Source: Epiperipatus broadwayi | Taxonomy: Eukaryota > Onychophora > Udeonychophora > Euonychophora > Peripatidae | Length of the DNA stretch: 64,000 bases | Direction: 5' to 3' | NCBI GenBank assembly: GCA_028023455.1 | Contig: JAQFVV010006273.1 | Location: 2,604,001 to 2,668,000 of the forward strand | Shown: positions 1 through 13,700 of the stretch, in pieces | How the letters are laid out: every line of letters starts with the position of its first letter | Numbering within the stretch: position 1 is the stretch's first letter | Program-made: the position numbers and the translations under genes | Notes under the pieces: generated by a model | What the model was told of the DNA's origin: nothing | The model's database searches: none | The model's input: the letters and a program-made list of their open reading frames with translations, nothing else

Positions 1-859
<859 letters not shown>

Positions 860-3800
860 ATCTGATTTAATAGTCTTGTAAAAGATTGGCAGAAAAATCC
901 TTTTCTGTGATTTCAAAATTATCTATTTTATCCATTACATTAATAATATATTAGTAAAAACATCAATGTGGTTATGTTCATAAAGACTAAAACAGAAGTT
1001 GACTAGTTTGCTAAATAATATTTATTAGGTAAATTTATCATATTATTTTATTTTACTAAAATTTAGAGTAAAAAGCTTTTCTTTAAACTAAGTAATATTA
1101 TTATAAAAACTTATCATATGTTGGACAAGTACAATATTATTATAAAACAAAATTATGAATAACTTTAGTAATTATAAATAGATTTAGAGAATTAAAAAAC
1201 TAGATTAGAAATTTAAAATTTCAAAATTAATGATAATTGTGATATAAAAATTTTCACTCTAAATCTTTAAATAACTTTTTCTAATTTTTTTTTGAAAATA
1301 ATTCTGAAATGCTTTAATGTCCTCTTAAAACTTTTTTGACTATCTTAAATGTATTAATATTATGAACCATATTTTAAAATGGCATTTTTATAAATGACTT
1401 TTATATTTTTAGTGTAAGACTTTGAAATTCTTTGGAATTTAAATTTTAGCCTTGAAGCAGATAAAAATATTTAAATTCAAAAACCTTTCTACAATCTAAG
1501 AGACTTATAAGCTTAAAGTTTATATTAATTATATTTTTAAATATACTTATAGATAATATTTGGCATAAAAACTTAACAGAAGTTTAAAATCTGCCTGTAA
1601 ATTTCTTACAAAATTTAAATATTTTCTGAAGTTTTAGCTAAGTAAAATTAATCTTTTTTAGACTTCTATCTAAAATTAAATATTATAGAGAATGAAGGTC
1701 AAGATAATTTTCTAATATTTGTTATTATATTTTGCAATACAAAAATAAAATGTATTAATTATTTGGGATGATTCCCTTTAACTAGAAGCAACAATGATTG
1801 TATTCTCTAATTCAATGCTGTTAACTTCAGTTACTACATAATTTTTCCAAATGAGTCTGTATTTTTCATATATAAACCTGTATACTTCATTTCAGCAGAT
1901 AATAAATCTAAAATTCATTAGTCTATTTTTTATTAGAAAATTCTTAAAAAGTGTCATTACTATAAAAAAATCTTTTAGATTTTTTACAATCTCATTTCTA
2001 TTTCTAATTTTAATTTTATAGAAAGTTTATTGTCAAATATTATTTTGTTTCATCTTTTGTACTTTTCCTTCAATAGTCCTTTTGAATACACTCTAATTAA
2101 AAGAGCAAGTGTTCAGAGTCATGTATTTACGTTTTTTTTTTATTATTATTTTTATTGTGTCTGGTATATTCCAGTAGTAATCTGACATTTCACATTAGCA
2201 GTGATTTTTATTGTTTTGCTTTTTTGTTTTAATTTCTGAAACTATTTTTGAATTGTTCTCTATTTTTAAATGAATATAACAAAAGTAAATTAAAGAGGCT
2301 AGTGAAGAAAATGGGAAACAATGAATTATTTAAAAACATGCTTAATAGACAATTAATTTTTAAAAAAATGAAAAAGAAAGTGATCTATCCATGTTTTAGA
2401 GGTAGAAATATGTTAGATGATGTAACATGCAAAATTCATGATATAAGAAAAGACTGTCATGATATAATCTAGTCATGGCCAGGATACATTGTGAAGACCT
2501 ATCACAGCATTACATGAAGGTATATTAAATTATTCCAAATAAATTATGTGACTATTCACTTAGTAACTACTCTCACTAATGACTGTATCTTAAAACTACA
2601 CTTCAAAACCTTAAACTTAGAATGTGTTATTTACATGAGACTTTATGGTTGACCATGGACAAGATGGTATGATTTATGAAACTACTTAAAATTACTTTTC
2701 TAGAATTAAATGTATAAACTATTACCTCAATATTAACTATCACATGGTGAATACAGGCCATTTAACAAGACAGTAATAACTATAATCAGCATCATAACAT
2801 GATCATCTGTAGCTCAGATATACTCAGGATTTTAATACAGAAATACCATGTAGAGTATTTGCTTTACAAAAAAGGTAAGCATATAAACTTTAGATTCTTT
2901 CATCATTAATTTAAATTTCTAATTAAATCAATAGCAATGAGACTCTTATTGTAATAGGCAAATCATAAGTTATAATATTAGAAAATAAGTTCCATTATAT
3001 AGCTGGCTAGCAAATTTATTTATTAATTTAGATCCTAATATCGCAAACATCAATAGAAGTAACAAATTCTGGATTATATTCCAGAGTCAATTAAGCAGGG
3101 CAGAGGTAATGTAGGAGATAAATGGGATTTTATTATATCCTGAATATCACTAATGATCCAAGAACAAAAGCATTAAAATATTCTCTCAGAATTTCAGTAA
3201 CTTATGTGCATTATCAGTGACAATATGTGCTCTAATATCTAGCTTATTGAATATGATGGATTTTCTGATTCTATGTATGACAAACAGCAACCGTATAGTT
3301 ATGTTAATTATAAAATTATCATTTATTTACAAATCAATCAATACTAATAAATAATTGATTAATGCAATGATCAAAAATAAATAGATAAACAAAATAAAAT
3401 AACAACAGATGTACTTGTTTTTATACCTGGGTAATGTACATGAGTTCAAAACAAAACACAATATAAGATTTTCTCACAAATGGATTTGATTTCAGTCCTT
3501 ATAAGAGAGAATGGGTTCAAATGCCTAGTCAATAACTTCTCCAATATGTCAATACCATAACCAATACACCTATATACAGATTTATAATAATAATTGGTAA
3601 TTGATACACCTGTGAAAGCTGGCCATGATGAGATAATGAATCAAAAGAGGGGATTTAAACCCCAACTCAGCTGAAAGTATCATATAAATTGACCTATAAT
3701 ACATTGTGAAAATAATTTAATCAAAGGTCCTTTTATAGCTAATAACTGAACATGTGACTCTAACCTAAAGATGAGGAAAACAATGTAAGCATTGTAATGT

Positions 3801-5100
3801 ATGGAGACTCTGTTCAAACATACGTTTATACAAAAAGTGCAATAGTATTTCTGTGGATATATTCATTTATGCAATGAAATAAAGCATTAAATGTCTTGTA
3901 GGTTCTTAACCATCATCAGAGGAATAAGCACAAATACCGACTGTTCTGTGGATTGACCACCAGTGCAGAAATGAATATAAAAAATATAATAAAATGGCAA
4001 ACGATTATTCTGCAGATTAAACCACCAGCACAGAATAATGTGATATAACATTATAAAATAGTGTGAACATTTACTTCCCAAATAAAAGAAACAAAATTAC
4101 TCACACCAATAATCTGCCAAATTAGGAAGCATGTGCAGTCTTACTAGTGTGAATTAAGGCATATACTGAAATAAAGACTTTATTATAGGAAACAACTGAG
4201 ATAGCAGCTGACTCTGCCTAAAGCATGGGTGAAATAATAATACATAATAAATATATTATGAGTATAGGCACAACTCTGGAAAGATATAGAGGATTAAGCC
4301 ATGTGGTATTGATGTGTGTTATAGATTCACTAAATAATCATTAAACCTTTACGCAAGCACTGCACCCTAATAATTGATTTTCCTCAATACCTATATCGTA
4401 TATTCACTCCCATGAATTTATATTAATAAATTATTTTAGGCATAATAGAATATATACTGTGAACTTCACACATGTATAAGATAATATGAAAATAAAAATC
4501 AAACTGAAATATATACTTGTTTGAATAAAACTACCCTAAGTCAAAATACATAATATTTTTAAATATATTGACTATTCACTAATAGAATCAATAGCATATT
4601 TTCTTAATACTTAATGTACAACACATATAAATTAAATAGTTTTCAATTACAATATATAGGATCTTATGAGTTTTATTGTATTCCTCTTCATTTCTCCTCA
4701 TAATGAATATTCCATAATTAATTGATTCATGCATATGCTCTGTGAATATTTGAGATATTTTTAAAAGATAGGACATATATAACTTTAATTAGAGTATTCC
4801 TCAAAAGTTAATAAACTTCATTACCTATATTTTAGGTGTTACTTCAAAGTTAAAGTATTTTCATTATCTTAATTTATCTAGTCAGTTTCTAAGATTAGAA
4901 ATGGTTATCTGAGCAACCATTTTCCACAATTGTTATGATAGTTATAAAATAATTGTCTGGTTAGCTGTTATTTTTTTTCAACAACTATTATTATTACTTT
5001 AATAAAAAGATAACTCACATAGTGGTAATGTCATCTCTAATATAAGTTCAAAGTAGAACATAGTTAATTCCTTATTGTTCAGACACTGGCACATAAAAAG
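860..5100. other. AT-rich non-coding DNA
   Basis: The short ORFs (for example 2248-2472) have no recognisable product or splice context. The part at 2640-4560 is slightly less AT-rich and may hold old repeat remnants. Confidence 0.6.
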
Positions 5101-5270
5101 ATTAATATAGCATTTTCTTCCACACATATATTCTATAAGTATATGTGTTAAAGTCATGAAAGTAAAACTTTATATCCAAAGTTAATATAGCATTTCACTC
5201 TGCACATATATAATAGAACTATATATGTTAAATTTATGAAAGTAAAACATTATATTAAGCTTAATATAGT
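5101..5270 (+). repeat. Tandem duplication, period 80 bp
   Basis: TTAATATAGCATTT begins the units at 5101 and 5181, and ATGAAAGTAAAAC recurs in each. A partial third start is seen at about 5260. Confidence 0.6.
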
Positions 5271-6080
5271 CTGTAAACAAAAAAAAAAAATCTCCAGGTA
5301 GAATGATCTTTAAAATTGTTATTCTCATTATCGCAGTTAATAATACCAGTACATTCCAATTATAGACATTTTGGAAGATAATCAACAGTTAGATATCTCA
5401 GTTAGCTGACTTGAACAGACTTGTTTAAATTTAGCTTTTCATATTGTTATTAGCAATAATAACATTGCAAATTTGAATTATATAAGAAAAAAATTAATTT
5501 AACTTCTTTCTTTGTTCTTAATGGTTAAGTAGTTGTCATATTCATTACATGTTTAACAGCAAAAAAAGGTCTGCTCTTTACATACTTGGTTTCTTTTGGG
5601 GGTTTTTTTTTTTTAAAGAAATATCTGAATGTTCTCGTTTTTTTTATCCAATTGCATTTCTTTTCATTTACATATTTCTGACAAAATGAAAGAAGAGAAA
5701 AAAATGTGTTTATTGTATTCTACTGACTAATTCAAGTTAAATTAACTAAATCAATTTAATTAAACTAAAGTTATTCTTGAGGATTAGTTAAAGAGAAAAA
5801 CAACTAATTATTATTGTTATTTGCATCTTAATAGATTTGATATATTATGTTGTTAGTTTTTCAGGTTAAACACAGCTTTGTCTAACTCAGCGATTAGAAA
5901 AAGAGGAAAACTAATATATGAGAAATATATATACCATGAAACAGTGTTTCACCTAATTTTCCCCACAACCACATTTATACCATGTTTAAATCCTCTTTAG
6001 TACATGTATATAAGCACCAACACAGTTTGACTGTGATATCAATTTATGTATGTATATTACAGTGTATATTTTTTTCTCTC

Positions 6081-6180
6081 TAAATCATATTTTGTTTTAT
6101 TTAAAAAGAATTTACATTTTAAATATTTTCTAAATAATATTTTGTTTATTTAAAAGAAATTTACATATTAAATAATGTAT
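6081..6180 (+). repeat. Tandem duplication, period about 50 bp
   Basis: CTAAAT-ATATTTTGTTT, then TTTACAT and TTAAAT, occur twice in series. Confidence 0.55.
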
Positions 6181-7934
6181 GGTCTTCTACAGATGGCCAT
6201 TATATCATTAAAAGCTAGAGCAATTCTAAATTTTGATCGAATAAATCAGAAACGATACCAGAAACAAAATCTCGCTTGACAAGGTTATCCAAGTTGTGTC
6301 TAAAACAATATCATTTTTCCAAACTCTGTACAATTTTAATAAATCACATTTCCAGACTAAAACGTTTTAAGCAATTTAAGATGTCAAAATTGAAGAAACA
6401 GGTTTTATTAAAAATTGACAAAAAAAGTTAAACACATGAGCTATAAAATCTTGAGGGGGGAGATTCTAAGTAAGCTATGTGGTTTTAATCTTTAAAAAAT
6501 GTATAAATAAGGCTGATTTATTGCTGCAGGGAATCTTTCTATACACTTTTGTGGAGAGTAGTACTACACCAGTCCATACTGCCATGGCTGGCTAGGCAAA
6601 GTTTGAATTTGCTGTCCCATTGTCCAGAGTTGGCAATTTCTATTCATCCCTGCATGCCTAAGAGCATGATCATCATTGCAGGGGAAAATATTTCAGCAGC
6701 CTGCCACAAGAAGAAGAGACCATAAGCCTATCCTAAGAAGAATGCCACTACAATACACTGTGTACCTGTATTACAAGCTACTACTAAGAAGACCAGTAAT
6801 GTTCTTTTAAAAACTGCAAAGCTCTATAATTTAATCTATAAAATCTATAATACTAAGCTAGCTTATTTACTATAAAGAATGTTCTATATAATTTTTCAAA
6901 ATTCTTTAATTTAAATCATTTGTAAAAGAAACTGTTAAATTGCCTGAATTTATCTATATACTATAAAATGATTTATTGTCAATCTCATTTATTAAAATCA
7001 GTTAAATTATTTCTAAAGTAACTCTGTAAAACTTGCCTAAATTGATCTTATAAGCTTGCCTAAATTAGCTTTTATAAATTAAAAACTTTACTTTTTATAG
7101 TCTATAAATAACTGCAATCAGTTATCTGAAGTTTCTAAAAACTGTGGTCATGCCTAGATTTTTTGTTTACATTTATTGTGTTTAAATTTAATATATATGT
7201 TATAATATGCCCATCTTTCAAAACAGTGAATAATAATTGTTAATTAACTTACAATGGAGATAATTAAAATCTCCACTTTAAATATTATATTAAATCACTG
7301 TTTCAAAATAATATTAATAGATAATAACCGATCACTACATGCTCATTATTATCATGATTTTATATATATATTATAAATTGCATTATATTTTACAAGGTTT
7401 GCTTAGTCAGTTTTTTGTATGGTACTAATTGGTACGTTAGGCCAGATGGTTGGTAGCATTGTTTCTTTTGTAAAAACACAGAAATATGCTGTTTTCATGG
7501 CCCAATATTTCTGTGCTTTTGCAGAGAATCTTATGGCCTATAGAAAAGTACTGTTAATATTAGCTGCTGCATGTGTACATGGTGTTGCACACCAATATTA
7601 TGGGTCCTGCTATTGTGCTTTGTGATACTATGCAAATACAAAAACAGATCACTATCATATGATGTGAGAGTGGGGGAAATTCAAGTGGCCATAACTGTTG
7701 TAATATACATTCTAATTAAAGATCTTACCCCATACTCGATGTACTATTTGATACTAATTGTAAGACTGTTGCCATGCTTCCCTACAAATTTTGGAAGATG
7801 GGGGGGGGGGATTTCAAAAGCTATGGATCAAACACCTTTTTCCAGAACTCGTGTGAATAGCCGCATAAATTCAGGAGACAAATAAGATGTCTGAGGCTGC
7901 ACATAGTTTTGGAAATCATTAACTTTGTTTGATC
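6181..7934. other. Non-coding DNA with two less AT-rich patches
   Basis: The patches at about 6520-6790 and 7410-7880 look like old repeats. The ORFs at 7419-7625 and 7571-7885 overlap in different frames and match nothing I recognise. Confidence 0.5.
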
Positions 7935-8345
7935 AGTGATGATAAATTATTTGTCAACCCCCCACCCCCCAAAAAACATTAAAATAAGATTATAACTGTT
8001 GACTTTTTCAACTCTGGTTTTTTTTGTTTTTATTTTAAAACAATACGGCAACTTTTTTTTTTGTTTGACTATACGGCGATTTTTATTTCAGCTTTATTTG
8101 TATACCACTGCTATACTAAAACTTTTATTTTTAAAAACAATTTTTATTATTTACCTTTTTTTAAAAAAAAAACTTTTGTCTCAATGTTTTGTCTCAGTGA
8201 CAACAAATTATTTCTCCCCATCTCCCCTCAAAAAAGATTAAAGTAAGATCAAAACTTTTGACTTTTTCAACTTTGATTTTCTTTTTTAAAAGTTTTTCAA
8301 ATACGGCAGCGACTATGTGGCAATTTATTTTTTGGCTTGATTTGT
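7935..8345 (+). repeat. Diverged tandem duplication, period about 259 bp
   Basis: GACTTTTTCAACT at 8001 recurs at 8260, with colinear similarity on both sides (CAGTGA, AAATTATTT, C-rich run, ATACGGCA). The short ORFs here have no recognisable product. Confidence 0.55.
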
Positions 8346-10317
8346 ATTACGTTTTTAATTTTGCCATTTTTGAAAATGAAAGTGTACAAATATTTGAATC
8401 AAATCTTGTATCATAAATTATTTACAAGAATGTCAAAATATTGGTTAAAAAAAAAAGGTTGTATCAAATGTCCAAATCTTTTTTAAAAAGGTAGAGAAAT
8501 TGTAAAAATATTTTTAAATAAAAGTCAGACAAATTGGGCAAAAAAAAAATATTTTAATAAAAGTTGGAGAAAATGTAAAAATCATTTAATTAAAAATAGT
8601 CAGGCCCAGATCAATATAATTGTGTGTTTTTAGCAGAAAAACAATGCACCAAGCAGCTGGCCTAGCATACTGATTAGTACCTTTTATATATTATGACTTT
8701 TGATATCTGTTAGTTAGAGGGGATATACTGGCTAGAGATGATATTAAAGTATAATTGTTAATGTTTATTAATGCATATAAAATATACATTCCTTCCTTAA
8801 TTGTGATTATATATATATATGCAGATTCAGGATTTTAACTAGATTATAATTTAATTTAAGTTCTTTTCATTAGCAGAATTATAATGCTAATTTAAGAACT
8901 GGGTTGTGTTAGTTTAGCAGATAGAAGCTATTTGTTTTAGGCACAGTTAATTAATTATACACATACATATTGGTCTTTTGTGTGTGCATTGTGAGTTTGT
9001 TTTTATACAGTACACTTACGTGTGTTTACATTTTGCTGCATCTTTTAAATGGGTTCATGGTGACAGACCACCCCATTCTTTAGTTTTATGGCTATATTTA
9101 TTAGAACTGGAACATAATGATCCAGACCATTTTTATAAAGTCTATCTGAGTTCCTGAACTTATCTGTTCTTATATAAATAGTAGCAAACTATCTGGTCTC
9201 AGGGCAACTGAGCATTTGATGCTGAAGCTCCTGAATAATTACTCACTCACACTGCAAACTTACTTTTTAGTATTTTATATAGTGCCATAGCATATATATG
9301 CTAATCTAAAAGTAACCAGTTCTTTTTCTCCTTATTAATTAATTATTCAGCATTAGAACTAAGTTTAAATCTTGATTACCAGGTTGAATTTGCATGATCT
9401 TGAGCTTATTTATTTGCTCATACTATTAATATATATAGCAGCCACCTTAGATATGTATGTATTCATCATCTCTGCTAGGCTATTAACTTATAACTTTAGC
9501 AAACCATGAATGGGCATATTATTTAATTAGACATGATTTATAAACCACATATACATTTATTTTAATATGTTAATATGAGACAGCTGTACTAATAACAGTC
9601 TCATTCATTATGGAAATGCTTATATGTATTAAATACACATATTTAATGCTACATAATCCTTGCTATTTTGGTTACTTTATTTTATGTCATTTGTTATTGT
9701 TTTAATAAACATTTTTAACCTACAAATTTGTTTCATATCTTTCTTGCTCATGATTCTATTTTAAACCAATTCACATTATCCTATTCAATCCACATTATCC
9801 CATCCCAATTTCTTAATGATTTTATATGCTGAGTATATATTGTTGTAGTTAAGATAATAAGTGTGTTAAGTGGTCTATTCCATCCATTTAGTTAAATCAG
9901 TATTTATCCCTTGAGTCTCATGTTTCTCTCTATCCTATGCCAGCTTGCAGGTTAAGTTAAAACTGAGTGTGACTTCAGAAATGTCACTCATAAGGTGTTA
10001 AATCGTGAAGTACTAGCAAATGAGTTGAAGTTAGGTTGGATTAGAGATCTCACCACCTCACTCCTGGTCATCTTTGGTGTACTTTGCTGGGGCTCTGGAT
10101 TTTTTTTCATAAGTGTACAAATCTGACCGTTACAACAATAAGCAAAGCAAAACAAAAATGAAATTACGTAATCTTATCATTGAGTTAATTTGAATACAAG
10201 TATATATAAAGTGCTACTATGGTAATCAACCATCTATAAAAAACAAAGAAATTTTAAGTCAGTTCCATCAAGCTTTATATTTTGTACCAAAATATAAGAT
10301 TATAATATATATATATA
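8346..10317. other. AT-rich non-coding DNA
   Basis: Nothing recognisable. Confidence 0.6.
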
Positions 10318-10440
10318 GTGTTTTCCTGAAGGTTTGTGATGATGATGTTTTAGTTGTATTTTTATATTGGACTATTTCCATCATCTCATATGTGTATTGA
10401 ATGTCTTTAGAAAAATTTAACTTTATTTAAATATTCCAAT
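10318..10440 (+). repeat. Half copy of the 61.0 kb palindromic element
   Basis: It shares GAAGGTTTGTGATGATG and TATTGGACTATTTCCAT with 60985-61040, then diverges. Confidence 0.55.
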
Positions 10441-10501
10441 AGGCTGAGAAAGTTTAAATCTGACTGATTACATATATGTCTCCAGAGCCATAGTCATTTA
10501 T

Positions 10502-10502
10502 T

Positions 10503-10534
<32 letters not shown>
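10502..10534 (+). repeat. (CA)n(TA)n compound microsatellite
   Basis: ACACAC followed directly by TATATA. A similar compound tract is at about 61360-61384. Confidence 0.9.
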
Positions 10535-10590
10535 CAAAATAAAAAAACCACAGTGCATATATATATATACACTCTTTATTACTACATTAC

Positions 10591-10768
10591 CTTAATTTTG
10601 GATAATTTGTCATCAATCCTCCATATCTTCCTTTATTTGAAGTTGAAATTGTTTCTTCCTCTAAAGTAAAACCTTTGTTTGTATAAGATGAACAAATAGA
10701 TGCATTGTCATTTGATTTATTAAAAAGCATTGAAAAATATTTTCTAAGGGCCATTTTTCTTACCAAAT
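10591..10768 (-). CDS. Candidate internal coding exon of an unidentified gene
   Basis: On the minus strand, an open stretch of 178 nt is bounded by an ATGTAG acceptor with a T-rich tract before it and by an AG|GTAATG donor. It would be entered after one codon base and left after two (58 complete codons). The product starts LVRKMALRKYFSML and includes TLEEETISTSNKGRYGG, an uneven, non-repetitive composition unlike translated AT-rich DNA. Local A+T is lower than in the flanks. I do not recognise a domain. It lies about 28 kb beyond the ABCC stop on the same strand, so it would belong to another gene, and no neighbouring exon was found. It could also be a chance ORF. Confidence 0.35.
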
Positions 10769-13700
10769 CTACATTATTGAAAACAAACAATTAAATTTTA
10801 TTTACTTTTTAAATAATAGTATGCTTTTTATTCGTTTTAAATAGTCATAATTGAAAAGTATAATAAAGTTAAACTAATAAAAATAAAACTAGTAAATAGT
10901 CAATTAAAAAGCTAAGAATAAATAATAACCATAATTTATAATCACAGTAACAAATAAAACTAATAACAGAGAAACATATATTTAAAAGAAATTTTGTTAT
11001 ATTACTTCCCAATATTTTTATAAAATATTAATCATGAACTCATGTTTTATAACACTAGAGTAATATTTCATTTTAAAATATTTTTTTTTAAATATGCTTT
11101 TTATCTGCTAAAAACCCAATGATATTTGTATAAATTTATTAATTTACATTTATCTTCTTCAATTTATAATGAGTTGAATTCATTAAGTTATTTTTCTATA
11201 TATATATATTGTTATATTCAACATATTTTTTACAAATTTTTTTGAGTCTTTTATATTCTTATTTTTATTTTATAATTCCTTATCTATATTTCAAGGCAAT
11301 AAGTCAACAAGGTTATCAATGATTAAAATAAGTTTTCTTTATGCGTAAGAACATTTATTTTTAAAATATATGATGTTAAATTCATAAAGCAGTTTTTTCT
11401 TGATATTTGAACTCTTCTGTTTATTTATTTATTTTTATTCTGCATTCTTTACTTTATTTTCAATTTCCTTACCATAAACTATAATGCTTTTCAACAGTAC
11501 AAATTTGTTAAACATTTAATTTATTAATATTCATTTTCAAGTTATTCCATTAATTTATTAAGCTGCTGCTCAAAATTGAACTTAAAATTCAATAATCTAA
11601 ATCCCATTAATCTTAAGATCTGACTTTTCCTAATTTAAACTTTTAAGAACTTTCAAGAAGGCTGAAAATATGAAATGACTGTGACTTATACTTTATTTTG
11701 CCACTTGTTTCTTAATAATAGTTTTATCAGGAAGAGCATTTTTGCAGATTTTTAACTATTTGAATACAAACTTTTTGTTATTGGTTTTTTTAATGCTTGT
11801 TTTTAAAAGCTTTAATCTTATCCTAGCAAAAGTATATAAAAAAAAAATGGAAAAATCTTTTCCTAATCATTAAAATTTATATATGACGGAAAATTTATTC
11901 ATTAAATTTTTGGAAATTAAAAAGAATATTGGACAACTAGTTGCTCGGCCTGACATGTGATGTTATAATGAGCATCAAAAAAAATACTTTAAATTTTAAA
12001 TTATGACTATTATGTCTAAAGTATCTTTTTAATCATGAAATTGAAACAAAAATATAAGTTTTTTAGAAATGCTTTGATTTTGAAGAATTAAAAATGCAAC
12101 TTACAATCTATCTACATATCTTTGTCTAAAGATAAGAAACAAACTTCAAAATACTAATATGTACAATATGAAAAATGAAATATATAGAAAAATGCACACT
12201 AGCATATAACAATTTAATTATTTTTATCTTTAAAATAGGCTTTTAGTGATGTTAAAGCAATAATTGTTCATCATACAATTTTGATAAACTATCTTGCCAC
12301 AAAAAGTTATTTTACATTTAATACTTTTTATGTAAGTAGATAAAATGTTATCCTCAGTTCATGAGAATTCATAACCTATAGAAAATATTGTTTCAGTATA
12401 TTTGTTATACTTCAAAAAGCTTATTATTATAAAGGTTACAGTTTTATTAACGAAGTATATATTGAATATGATCATTTGGGAATTCATAAAATACATACAT
12501 TATAATCTATATTAAATTGTCATCTTTCCCACTAAATTCCTTAAAAATATGCATAGTATTGTATATTCTATTTGGAACAAATAATATATAATTTCTTATG
12601 AATTCCAGAGCAATAAAATTCAGTTATTTTTTCCCTGCATGGTTTAATACGGTTGTAATATGGTGGATACTAAAAATTATCACTTCTGGGGTTGAAATTT
12701 TTATAGACTTGAACAATGAACCACTTGATTATTTATGTTTTATTTGTTAAAATGGGCAGAAAGACTTTTCTCATTGTAAATCACATGGGCTTCTATAAGA
12801 TCTTTACTGCTCCAAAAGATATTTCATAGTATAGGAAAGAATTGTGATTATACCAGAAATCAATTTTACATTTTTAAAAGCCATTTTGGGCAATAATAGG
12901 ATTATTTTACACATTATTGTATTTATCTATTGATGACTTACAATCAATTATATACTATCTAAGTAGATTTAGAGGCTTGTCACATGCTATAAACATGAAT
13001 TGCTTATTTATATAATATAACATGTGGCCTGAAAACTGCAATTTGCCCATTCTTGGGATAAAAAGCTGTCTAGAGTCTTAAAAAATCAAATGAAAAGCAG
13101 AAAAAGTCTAAAAATTCTCAGGTTAAAACTCTCAATTTGATTTAAGAACTTTTACTCTTGAGACTATAATCTTACTACTGTATTGAACCACGTGAGGCAC
13201 ACTTTTAAATTATTTACTATTTTATTCATGACACAAATTCATTTTTTTATATTTCATTGCATTTTTTCATTACTCAAAATTTATTTTTGCTATATAAAAT
13301 TGTAAAAATGTTTTAAAAAAGTTTGAATGTTTTCTTGTCCTAGCTTATAAGTTCATAAGATTCAAGCATTGAAAATGATGTAGCTAGGTTACATTCCTTG
13401 GAGTTTGAGTTCCAGAGTATAAAATTTTTTGTCATATTTAAATATATTATTTCTAGTGTTGGAAATGTGTTTTTTTTTTAAAGAATCTTTTAAAGAAAAT
13501 TAGAATTATTATTATTATATTATTGTAATTCTAATAACATTTCATATTCATTTGTAAATTTATTTATTTTATATTGCAGCCAGCATTGCAAGTACAATTT
13601 TCTTTATATCTAATCATTAATATCCTTCATTAAATTTGTGACTCCTTTATCAAGAGGAAGAGTAACTTTTTATTGCATGCAACTGCTCTTTTGATTGATT

